DNA of 64,000 nucleotides, from the NCBI GenBank assembly GCA_025200525.1, contig CM045762.1, positions 125,307,752-125,371,751 of the forward strand. Direction: 5' to 3'. A program made the translations under genes and the position numbers. Within the stretch, counting starts at the first letter, position 1, and each line of letters begins with the position of its first letter. Positions 10,545 through 20,750 of the stretch are shown one piece after another. Under the pieces are notes generated by a model that did no database searches, had not been told where the DNA came from, and saw only the letters and a list, made by a program, of their open reading frames with translations. The DNA is from Camellia lanceoleosa. Its lineage: Eukaryota > Streptophyta > Magnoliopsida > Ericales > Theaceae.

Positions 10545-12629
10545 TGTAATGACCCGACCCTCGTCCATGTTTTTGATATATTTCAGCTCTTGTTTTGTGC
10601 TTTTAACATGTTTGCTGAAAACTTTCATGAAAATTATGATTAAGGAAATGAAATGCATGTTTATGAATGTCTATCTGTTACTCAAGAAAGGTATCTGTTC
10701 CATTAGAATGCTGGAATCAGAAATTGAAGGCCTTAATGGCTTAATTGTCGGAAATTGATTATATATCTATGATCAGCATAATTTTTAGGTAATTTTAAGC
10801 ATGATCGTGAAATTTTAATTTCGGAATGATTAAACGATTCATTTTTGTCCTATATGCCCTACTTGTGAACATGTATATATTGATGACTCTATGGTTTTTG
10901 GTCAAAAACGTGGGTGTCATTTTGGGAGAGAAAATAAGAGGAAGGAAAGAAGAGGAATTGGGGAAGAAGGGATTCAACAAAGAATTTGGGCAAATTGTTA
11001 GAAGTTTGGGAGTAAATTCAAGGTAAGCTCAAGATCATAACAACTTAAGAGTTGTAAATTATGTTTTTGTTGCTTCATGTATACTTCATGTTTAACTCAT
11101 GAGGGTTTTCATCAATTGGTACTTTTGACACTTAACTTGGGTGTTATATGAAATTAAGCTTCAATCCTTGGTTTATACCACCACTTCATGAATATATGTA
11201 TATATCATGTGCTATGGTTCATTATAGAGATATAACATGTGCTATGTTTCAATAAGCATAAAGACATTGAAACCAAGAATAAAATTGAGTGAAGAATGGC
11301 TTGATTAAGTTTCTAATCTTGTGCAATTTGCTATGTTTACAAGGTAGAATCCATGTTATAAAGATATTAGATAGTATAGATCCCATTGGAATTGCAAGAG
11401 GAATGGTTTGGTGATGCAAAATTCGAAGTACAGGATTTCAGGGTCTGCGTGGTCCGCTCGAGCGGAGGAAAGTCAGCTCGAGCGGGAAAAACCACCTCCT
11501 AGCAGTTTGGGACATTGTCTGATCCGCCGAGCGAAAAAAGGGGCGCTCGAGCGGGGGACTCATTTTCAGGAAAACAAAATACTTTCTTCTACTTTGCATG
11601 CATAATCCCCTGCTAATGTTTTTAGAGTACTTTGGCGAATTTCAAATAATGATAAATGCAAATGAATGCATATGAAGTGTGATAATTCGGAAATTGGTTA
11701 CTCAATGATATGAGGAAAAGAAGAACTAATTTGCAAGTTATGATGGTGTGCAGGATACCCTCCAGGAGGAACTAGCGCGTCATCACAGCACTGTGAGTAG
11801 TAGTACCTATGTAATTGTTACACAATTATGTCAATGTTTCCAAGCATGTAGTGTACTCATGTGAATGTTATGTTAATGGTTGAAGTCTATTAACGCTAAT
11901 AGTATTTCAAGAAAAGCAAGTTCAAGGGCCTCGTGCCATTTTTTCAAGGGCTTTAAGGCCATCAAGTTACAAGGGCCACAGTGCCAAAATGTTTACAAGA
12001 ATGTTATGCCACCATTTCCAAGGGCTTTTAGCCACCAAGCTATGTTACAAGATTAGGCCTAAGGCCATTATGTATGTAATACAGAATCAGACTAATGTGT
12101 TGATATGTACTCTGTTTAAGTTAAGCAAGGTTTTATTTATATACTACTATTCACTGAGCCCGACTCACTCTCTCAACTTTGTCTGTTTCTGTAGGTCACC
12201 CCCCAGGTGGACAATCCTAGCCCAGGATGCCGCTTTCCTTGATCGACCCTTACGTGCCCAGGCACTATAGCCGCCATTTATTTTTGGTGAAACCTTGGGA
12301 GACGTTTGTTTACTTTTGTTAATGCTACCCAAGTTACTGTACATATCCTTTGTGTTCTTTTGTATACACCCAACCATGAGGCTGGGACTGTCGATGTATG
12401 TATATGTAATCGTATTCAGGGATTTTGTTTTAAACTTTGGCTGTGGTTGATGAAGTATAAGATGCATGAGATCCTGGTATATTAGAAATAGCTCAATGGT
12501 GAATGTTATATCTGTGTTTGTTCGTATGTTTATGCTTCCGGCAAGGCCCATAGGTTTGGTTACCAGGTTATAGGTCCATTTATGATTAGGTCATGCCCAA
12601 ACTTTTAGGGGCAGGTTTGGGGCGTGACA
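10545..12629 (+). repeat. 5' LTR of the chromovirus
   Basis: 2085 bp, from TGTAATGACCCGACCC to GGGGCGTGACA. It is nearly identical to 17347-19385. By eye I count roughly 10-15 substitutions, plus several deletions in the 3' copy. It contains four CTCGAGCG/CCGAGCG-type motifs at 11455-11555, one of them the 12 bp palindrome CCGCTCGAGCGG. The small ORFs inside it recur in the 3' LTR and are not genes. Confidence 0.95.
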
Positions 12630-12631
12630 AG

Positions 12632-12643
12632 TGGTATCAGAGC
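12632..12643 (+). promoter_or_regulatory. Primer binding site (tRNA-iMet)
   Basis: TGGTATCAGAGC, 2 nt after the 5' LTR. This exactly matches the plant initiator-Met primer site. Confidence 0.95.
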
Positions 12644-12820
12644 ACGAGTTGCTATCTCACACACAGATCCATTGAGCTGTAGGGTGTCTAGAAACGATTT
12701 AGGCATCATGCATGACATCCTAAAAGTATAAGACTAGTTGATAGCAACAGTAGGAGTACTCTGATAAGGCTAACAAGGTTAAACTATGTCTCTTGTATAT
12801 AATTGACTTTTGTGTAGGTC

Positions 12821-14644
12821 ATGGTGAGAACAAGGACAGAGGAGCAAGAGGATGCTACTGCCGCACGGCTGGATAGGATGGAGAGAATGATTATGGAACT
12901 GGCGGAGACTATACGGCAACAACAGCAGCAGCCACCACAGCAGCAACAACCACAAGGACAACCGCCACCTCCACCGGTAGTACCAGAGTTTCATGCTGAA
13001 GACCGAACGATTACTCTCACTAAGGAGTTTAAAAAGATGAAACCACCATCTTTCAAAGGCGGAATAGAACCAATGAAAGCTGAGGCCTGGGTATTGGGCA
13101 TAGAGAAATTATTTGAAGTTTTTCCTTGCACCGAAGCTCAAAAGGTGCAATTGGCTGCCTTTACCTTTGAAGATGAAGCACGTAGATGGTGGATGCTAAC
13201 AAGAACAACCCATCCAGGACTAACATGGGACAGATTTCTAGAGCTGTTTTATGATAAATACTTTCCTCAAAGTATGCGGGATAAAAAGGTGACTGAATTT
13301 GAAACTCTTAGGCAAGGGAACAAGACCGTTGCTGAATATGAGGCCCAATTTGCGGAGCTAGCCCGGTTCGCACCGCATATGGTGGACACGGACTATAAAA
13401 AGGCACGGAAATTTGAAGGGGGATTACGCGGAGCAATTCTGGATCGAGTCAATATGTTAAAGTTGCCTACTTATGTAGACGTGCTGGAGAGGGCTGTTAT
13501 AGCTGAGGGGAATCTTGCTGCTCAGAACCGGATTGCCGAATGGAAAGGAAAAAGGCCAAACAACCAATGGGCGAGGGGAGCAACTACTCCACCCAACAAG
13601 AAACAAAACTCAGGGACTTCAAATGTGTTTGCTCCTAGTCAAGGTACGATTCCCAATTGTCCGGAATGTGGGAAGAAGCATCGCGGGATATGTCAATGGA
13701 AGTCTGGAGCCTGTTATCAGTGTGGCAAAACAGGGCATTTGATAAAAGACTGCCCCCAAAGGAATCAACGAAATGAGAACAGGGCTGCTACGAGTTCAGC
13801 GGGGTCTACACCAACTAACAACACCAAAGCACCGGTCAAATCTAATGGCAGTAAAGACACAGCGAGACAAGGCAGAGTGTTTGCATTGGTTCCAGGAGAC
13901 GTGCAGAATGCAGCAACAGTGGTGTCAGGTATTTTTATGGTTCATGGTCATTCTGCTTTTGTTTTATTTGATTCTGGCTCTACTCATTCCTTCGTGTCGA
14001 AAGTATTTGCACAAAACTTAGATAAAATTGAGGAAACACTGCCCTACGTGTTATGTGTATCTTCACCCTTGGGGGCCTTTATGTTTTGTACTACTGCTTA
14101 TTTTGGTTGTGAACTTGAGTTTGGGGATAATCGGGTATATGCCAATCTATTGCCGCTTGACATGACCTGTTTTGATATTATTCTGGGGATGGATTGGTTG
14201 GGTGAATATGGTGCGACTATCGATTGTTTGACTAAACAGATCAGTTTCCGCCCTCTGGGTCAATCAGAGTTTATGATTCAGGGGCAGGAAGTGACTTCTC
14301 CACCTTATTTGATTTCTGCGACAAAGGCGTGTAAATTAATTCAGAAGGGATGTCGGGGATATTTATGCAGTATTTTGGAGGGGCAAGTGGTAGATGGGAA
14401 TGTCAACAGAATTCCAGTTGTTTGTAACTTTTCGGATGTCTTTCCTGAGGAATTGCCAGGGCAGTTGATAGACCGTGAAATAGAGTTTACTATTGACGTA
14501 GTACCGGGAACTCAACCCATTTCGAAGACTCCATATAGAATGTCGCCAGTTGAAATGAAGGAATTGAAAATGCAGTTGCAGGACTTATTGGACAAGGGAT
14601 TCATCCGTCCGAGTGTGTTCTCCGGTGCGCCAGATTACTTGTAA
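12821..14644 (+). CDS. Chromovirus Gag-protease and start of RT (frame broken at 3' end)
   Basis: 607 codons from ATG at 12821. Residues about 1-33 look helical. A Gln/Pro-rich run follows (about 33-53, many CAA/CAG codons), then the Ty3/gypsy gag domain (about 75-230, including ARRWW). The CCHC zinc knuckle CYQCGKTGHLIKDC is at 298-311, preceded by a CPECGKKH pair. The aspartic protease site DSGSTHSF begins at residue 384, and ILGMDWL follows. The last ~60 residues are the beginning of RT. The frame is lost near 14625-14644, at the start of the RT core. Gag would package element RNA in the cytoplasm, and the protease would cut the polyprotein. Confidence 0.9.
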   Translation: MVRTRTEEQEDATAARLDRMERMIMELAETIRQQQQQPPQQQQPQGQPPPPPVVPEFHAEDRTITLTKEFKKMKPPSFKGGIEPMKAEAWVLGIEKLFEVFPCTEAQKVQLAAFTFEDEARRWWMLTRTTHPGLTWDRFLELFYDKYFPQSMRDKKVTEFETLRQGNKTVAEYEAQFAELARFAPHMVDTDYKKARKFEGGLRGAILDRVNMLKLPTYVDVLERAVIAEGNLAAQNRIAEWKGKRPNNQWARGATTPPNKKQNSGTSNVFAPSQGTIPNCPECGKKHRGICQWKSGACYQCGKTGHLIKDCPQRNQRNENRAATSSAGSTPTNNTKAPVKSNGSKDTARQGRVFALVPGDVQNAATVVSGIFMVHGHSAFVLFDSGSTHSFVSKVFAQNLDKIEETLPYVLCVSSPLGAFMFCTTAYFGCELEFGDNRVYANLLPLDMTCFDIILGMDWLGEYGATIDCLTKQISFRPLGQSEFMIQGQEVTSPPYLISATKACKLIQKGCRGYLCSILEGQVVDGNVNRIPVVCNFSDVFPEELPGQLIDREIEFTIDVVPGTQPISKTPYRMSPVEMKELKMQLQDLLDKGFIRPSVFSGAPDYL

Positions 14645-14868
14645 AGAAGAAGGATGGAACACTTCGCTTTGTATCGATTACTGGAACTTAATAAAGTCAC
14701 AATCAAGAACAAGTATCCATTACCAAGAATCGATGACCTATTTGATCACCGCAGGGGCACAAGTCTTTTCCAAAATTGATCTACTGATGCAGGTACCATC
14801 AATTAAAAGTCAAGGCTGAGGATGTTGAGAAGACAGCCTTTCGAACCCGTTATGGTCACTATGAGTTT
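14645..14868 (+). pseudogene. RT N-terminal part, frameshifted
   Basis: The DNA still resembles the RT fingers/palm region of gypsy elements, but coding similarity switches frames at least twice between 14640 and about 14810. Pieces such as LCIDY and QVFSKIDL fall in different frames from the flanking ORFs. This break separates the Gag-protease frame from the RT-integrase frame. Confidence 0.8.
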
Positions 14869-16617
14869 TTGGTTATGCCCTTCGGAGTCACTAACGCGCC
14901 AGCAGCTTTTATGGATTTGATGAACCGTATTTTTAAGCCCTATTTGGATGACTTCGTAGTGGTCTTTATTGACGATATTCTCATCTATTCGAAGAATGCA
15001 GAAGCTCACGAGAATCACCATCGTTTGGTCCTTCAAACCCTCCGGGAAAAGAAATTGTATGCCAAGCTGAGGAAATGTGAATTTTGGTTATTAGAAGTGG
15101 CATTTCTGGGGCATATCATCACAAAGGAAGGGATTTCTGTTGACCCGCATAAGATTGAAGCAATTGTAAATTGGCCAGCTCCTACCAATGTGACTGAGGT
15201 GCGCAGTTTTATGGGGTTAGCTGGCTATTATCGGCGATTTGTCCAAGATTTTTCTAAAATTGCTGTACCACTTACACAATTGACTCGGAAGGGAGTTGTA
15301 TTCGAATGGTCAGAAGAGCGAGAATCTGCTTTTCAGAAATTGAAGACGAGGTTGACAACAGCACCAGTTTTAGCTTTACCATCTGGTACGGAGGGGTTTG
15401 TAATTTATAGTGATGCTTCGCACAAAGGATTAGGCTGTGTACTTATGCAAAGTGGACGAGTCATTGCTTATGCTTCTCGGCAGCTGAAACCCCACGAGAA
15501 GAATTATCCCACAGATGATCTTGAGCTAGCAGCTGTAGTTTTTGGTTTAAAGATATGGAGACATTATCTGTATGGCACTACCTGCGAAGTCTATACTGAT
15601 CACAAGAGTCTTAAGTACCTTTTTACGCAGAAAGAGTTAAATATGCGACAGCGACGGTGGTTGGAATTACTTAAAGATTACGATTTGCAGATCTATTACC
15701 ATCCTGGTAAAGCCAATACGGTTGCAGATGCGCTCAGTCGGAAAAATATGGGGATTATGGCAAGTATGGTTACAGAGCAAAAGGAACTAGCAATTGAATT
15801 GGATAAAATGGAATTGGATTTTGTGTTGTATGGACAAAAAGCTTTAGTGGCAGCAGTGGTCGCCCAACCAACCTTGCTTGAAGAAATGAAAGTGCGCCAA
15901 ATGGAAGATGACACTTTGAGGAAGATACATGATGAGTTAGAAACAAAACCAAAACTAGGATTCCATGTAGCAGGTTCAGTGCTCAAGTTTCAAAACCGAG
16001 TATGTGTTCCCAATGTGATGAATCTTAAGCAAAAATTGATGGAAGATGCACACGCCTCGAGGTTTTCAATGCACCCCGGGAGTACGAAAATGTACCGAGA
16101 CTTGAAACAAAATTTTTGGTGGCCAAGTATGAAGAAAGAGATCGCGGAATTTGTCGCGAAGTGCTTACAATGCCAGCAAGTAAAAGCGGAACATGAAAAA
16201 CCTGCCGGACTGTTGCAATCTCTTCCCATTCCGGAGTGGAAATGGGAGCATTTGACCATGGATTTTGTTGTGGGGTTACCACGGACTCCACGGGGTATGA
16301 ATTCAATTTGGGTCATTGTGGACCGATTAACTAAGTCCGCCCACTTCTTGCCAGTAAAAACTCAATATAATGCAGACAAATTGGCAGAGATTTATGTGAA
16401 TGAAATTGTGAAGCTTCATGGTGTTCCGGTCTCGATTGTGTCAGATAGGGATCCTAAGTTCGTTTCCAGATTCTGGCAGAGTTTACAAGAAGCACTGGGT
16501 ACAGACTTAAAGTTTAGCACGGCTTTTCACCCCCAGACCGACGGTCAGTCTGAGAGAACGATCCAAACGCTAGAAGATATGCTTCGGATGTGTGTACTGG
16601 ATTTTCAAGAAAGTTAG
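14869..16617 (+). pseudogene. Chromovirus RT-RNase H-integrase, ends at a premature stop
   Basis: 582 codons open from 14869, although the true frame begins upstream. The RT catalytic FIDDIL motif is at residues ~33-38, after [12 protein letters not shown]. RNase H is seen as [12 protein letters not shown] near residue 180 and [10 protein letters not shown]. The integrase zinc-binding HHCC region is HPGSTKMY ... CLQCQQ. The DDE core follows: MDFVVGLPR, then VSDRDPKF, then the Glu in the [10 protein letters not shown] segment. A TAG at 16615-16617 interrupts integrase. The same frame continues open beyond it (16633-17301). Together these are a dead or read-through-dependent pol. Confidence 0.9.
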
Positions 16618-17301
16618 GAAACTCACCTGCCGTTGATAGAATTTGCGTACAACAATAGCTACCACTCAAGTATAGACATGGCACCCTATGAGGCTTTGTA
16701 TGGAAGACCATGCCGTTCTCCTGTATGTTGGGCTGAGGTTGGAGAGAAATCCTTGTTAGGACCTGAAATTGTTCAATTGACAACAGAGAAGGTTCGAATT
16801 ATTCGGGAAAGATTGAAAACTGCACAAAGTAGGCAGAAAAGTTATGCGGATAATCGACGGAGGGATTTGGAATTTGAAGTGGATAGCCATGTCTTTGTGA
16901 AAGTCACTCCAATAAAAGGGCACCCTAGATTCGGCAAAAAGGGTAAGTTAACACCTCGGTATGTTGGTCCCTTTCAAATTCTGGAGAGAGTGGGTCCGGT
17001 GGCTTACCGAGTTGCCCTTCCGCCACATATGAGTCAAGTGCATAATGTGTTTCATATCTCTATGCTTCGTGGGTACCTTCCGAATCCGTCACATGTTATT
17101 GACTACCATCAGGTTGACTTGGATGATAAGTTGAGTTACGAAGAAAAACCAATTCGCATTTTGGACCGACAAGTAAAACAATTACGAAACCGTGAAATCC
17201 CCATGGTAAAAGTTGAGTGGCAAGAACATTATGGAACTGACGCAACGTGGGAAAAAGAGGAAGAAATGCAACATCAATACCCACACCTGTTTCAATCCTA
17301 A
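16618..17301 (+). pseudogene. Integrase C-terminus with chromodomain-like tail
   Basis: In frame with the upstream pol after the TAG at 16615. It holds the end of the integrase core (EFAYNNSYHSSI, YGRPCRSP), the GPFQILERVGPVAYRV GPF/Y module, and a C-terminal KVEWQEH...DATWEKEEEM segment typical of the chromodomain-like tails of chromoviruses. Those tails steer integration toward heterochromatin. The polyprotein ends 45 bp before the 3' LTR. Confidence 0.85.
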
Positions 17302-17333
17302 GGTAACACAAGTTTGGAGGACCAAACTTATTT

Positions 17334-17346
17334 AAGGGGGGGAGAG
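17334..17346 (+). promoter_or_regulatory. Polypurine tract
   Basis: AAGGGGGGGAGAG directly before the 3' LTR, the plus-strand primer site. Confidence 0.9.
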
Positions 17347-19385
17347 TGTAATGACCCGACCCTCGTCCATGTTTTTGATATATTTCAGCTCTTGTTTTGT
17401 GCTTTTAACATGTTTGCTGAAAACTTTCATGAAAATTATGATTAAGGAAATGAAATGCATGTTTATGAATGTCTATCTGTTACTCAAGAAAGGTATCTGT
17501 TCCATTAGAATGCTGGAATCAGAAATTGAAGGCCTTAATGGCTTAATTGTCGGAAATTGATTATATATCTATGATCAGCATAATTTTTAGGTAATTTTAA
17601 GCATGATCGTGAAATTTTAATTTCGGAATGATTAAACGATTCATTTTTGTCCTATATGCCCTACTTGTGAACATGTATATATTGATGACTCTATGGTTTT
17701 TGGTCAAAAACGTGGGTGTCATTTTGGGAGAGAAAATAAGAGGAAGGAAAGAAGAGGAATTGGGGAAGAAGGGATTCAACAAAGAATTTGGGCAAATTGT
17801 TAGAAGTTTGGGAGTAAATTCAAGGTAAGCTCAAGATCATAACAACTTAAGAGTTGTAAATTATGTTTTGTTGCTTCATGTATACTTCATGTTTAACTTA
17901 TGAGGGTTTTCATCAATTGGTACTTTTGACTTGGGTGTTATATGAAATTAAGCTTCAATCCTTGGTTTATACCACCACTTCATGAATATATGTATATATA
18001 TCATGTGCTATGGTTCATTATAGAGATATAACATGTGCTATGTTTCAATAAGCATATGAGTGAAGAATGGCTTGATTAAGTTTCTAATCTTGTGCAATTT
18101 GCTATGTTTACAAGGTAGAATCCATGTTATAAAGATATTAGATAGTATAGATCCCATTGGAATTGCAAGAGGAATGGTTTGGTGATGCAAAATTCGAAGT
18201 ACAGGATTTCAGGGTCTGCGTGGTCCGCTCGAGCGGGAAAAACCACCTCCTAGCAGTTTGGGACACAATACGCAGTTCGCTCGAGCGGAAAAAGGGGCGC
18301 TCGAGCGGGGGACTCATTTTCAGGAAAACAAAATACTTTCTTCTACTTTGCATGCATAATCCCCTGCTAATGTTTTTAGAGTACTTTGGCGAATTTCAAA
18401 TAATGATAAATGCAAATGAATGCATATGAAGTGTGATAATTCAGAAATTGGTTACTCAATGATATGAGGAAAAGAAGAACTAATTTGCAAGTTATGATGG
18501 TGTGCAGGATACCCTCCAGGAGGAACTAGCGCGTCATCACAGCACTGTGAGTAGTAGTACCTATGTAATTGTTACACAATTATGTCAATGTTTCCAAGCA
18601 TGTAGTGTACTCATGTGAATGTTATGTTAATGGTTGAAGTCTATTAACGCTAATAGTATTTCAAGAAAAGCAAGTTCAAGGGCCTCGTGCCATTTTTTCA
18701 AGGGCTTTAAGGCCATCAAGTTACAAGGGCCACAGTGCCAAAATGTTTACAAGAATGTTATGCCACCATTTCCAAGGGCTTTTAGCCACCAAGCTATGTT
18801 ACAAGATTAGGCCTAAGGCCATTATGTATGTAATACAGAATCAGACTAATGTGTTGATATGTACTCTGTTTAAGTTAAGCAACGTTTTATTTATATACTA
18901 CTATTCATTGAGCCCGACTCACTCTCTCAACTTTGTCTGTTTCTGTAGGTCACCCCCCAAGTGGACAATCCTAGCCCAGGATGCCGCTTTCCTTGATCGA
19001 CCCTTACGTGCCCAGGCACTATAGCCAATTACTTATTTTTGGTGAAACCTTGGGAGACGTTTGTTTACTTTTGTTAATGCTACCCAAGTTACTGTACATA
19101 TCCTTTGTGTTCTTTTGTATACACCCAACCATGAGGCTGGGACTGTCGATGTATGTATATGTAATCGTATTCAGGGATTTTGTTTTAAACTTTGGCTGTG
19201 GTTGATGAAGTATAAGATGCATGAGATCCTGGTATATTAGAAATAGCTCAATGGTGAATGTTATCTCTGTGTTTGTTCGTATGTTTATGCTTCCGGCAAG
19301 GCCCCATAGGTTTGGTTACCAGGTTATAGGTCCATTTATGATTAGGTCATGCCCAAACTTTTAGGGGCAGGTTTGGGGCGTGACA
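17347..19385 (+). repeat. 3' LTR of the chromovirus
   Basis: 2039 bp. Against the 5' LTR it lacks short segments, including about 25 bp near 18050 and about 20 bp between repeated CTCGAGCGG motifs near 18230. It has one differing patch near 18265-18290. It otherwise matches almost base for base. Confidence 0.95.
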
Positions 19386-19390
19386 GTTCT
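19386..19390 (+). repeat. Target-site duplication, right
   Basis: GTTCT directly after the 3' LTR, matching 10540-10544. Confidence 0.95.
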
Positions 19391-20750
19391 TCTATCAGTC
19401 TCTGGTTTATTCATGTAGCTCATACACAACACTGTGTTTACGAGTCTCTTTTGTTCAGGAAAAATGCTAATGGAACCCTTTGTCGCAATCTTACATACTC
19501 TTAACATTTAAATTTTGAAGAGTTCGCACGTGTGAGCAATAGATTTTGACTAGGTCATAGTTTGTTCCCTTAAACTAACAATTTATTTTAATTGCATTTT
19601 CATTTCTTATTCATTGACCTCAAATCTTTTTATGTACTTTCTTTAATGATGGATATTATTGGCTCAAGTTATTGTTGCCATTTGATTCAACTTGTTCTCA
19701 TTTCTTGCAATACAATCTATCTATTCCACGTGAACTAGTAAATTGTGGGTAAAAATGATCCTACACTTTGGTTTGGTTTTAAAAGTCTTGTATAGTAGCA
19801 ACTAGCACAATAGATATCGTATGCATAGATGAAACAACACAAATTGTGCCATACTGTGGTTAGATGGATTCCGTGGAACATAGGTGGAGAAATTACAATA
19901 TTATAAAAGATTGGTGGCACATCCCGGATATTAAGACCTTAATTAGGCGTAATCCAATTAATCAAAGCATGATATTTATTGGCAAACTCTAATTTTCATC
20001 CTTATTCACTTCATTTCATCACCAGGGTCAATTGCAAACTCATTCGCACCATGCTCTTGGGATAGGTTGAATTTCCTACTTTAGTGGTAACTATCCGGTC
20101 GGACCAGTAATCCCGCATGGCCAAGTTTTTGATCTTTCCACATTACATTATGTACATCCCACACGGATCAACACATTAATTGCTCCTTGTAGGAGTGCAA
20201 AAATTTCACAATTAATTGCTCGCCGAATGAGTGCTAGAAATAGCAGAACAATTTTCTCCGAATACGCTTATGTGCTTAAAAAAGAGTTGAACATGAACGA
20301 AGAAAAAAAAAATTCTTTAGGGGGTATTAAAATAAATTAAGTATAAAAAAGGGTTTGAAATTGAGGGAAATTTTTGGATAAAGAGAGGAAATCTAAAGGG
20401 ATGTTCAGCAGTGACTTTAGGCTTGTTTTTTGATGATTGATGATGGGCTTCTTATGATATTTTTTAGGTTACTCTGGTATTGATGGTGTGGCCGTAGTTG
20501 GAGGTGCTTCTGTCTAATCCTTTTTTTTTGTGAGAAGGAAGAAATGGGATTTTGGGAATCATAGATATTACGTCAAATCATTGGAATTTATTTTGTGTTG
20601 ATTGTAATTGTGATTCTTTCCTTTTTGGTGGATGTACCTCTTATTTATTGGAATGACTCATTCACGAGTCCCCAAGAGTGAATTTCTTTCTTTCTCCCAT
20701 GGATGTAGGCATTGTCACCACATTAATTCCTTCTTTAGTGATGGCGTGAC

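Larger units (their letters stand above)
10545..19385 (+). mobile_element. Ty3/gypsy chromovirus (Tekay/Del-like) LTR retrotransposon
   Basis: 8841 bp, TG...CA ends, 5 bp target duplication, LTRs of 2085 and 2039 bp, iMet primer binding site, polypurine tract, and gag-pol in the order Gag, protease, RT, RNase H, integrase, chromodomain-like tail. The domain order and long LTRs suggest the Tekay (Del) clade of chromoviruses. That clade call is from general resemblance only. Pol is broken by frame changes in the RT N-terminal part and by an in-frame stop in integrase. The element inserted into array unit 1, so it is younger than the tandem duplication. Confidence 0.95.
8453..20750 (+). repeat. 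Array unit 1, split by a chromovirus
   Basis: The unit is in two parts, 8453-10544 and 19391-20750, around the retrotransposon. It starts with a T-run region and a GCGACTTCATGGAAAG-type block, contains PMEI copy 1, and resumes after the insertion at TTCTATCAGTCTCTGG. Confidence 0.9.

Noticed and set aside
10826..11026. Small ORFs repeated at 17628-17828 and elsewhere in both LTRs
   Set aside because: They are identical because they lie in the two LTRs of one retrotransposon. LTRs of this type do not encode proteins.
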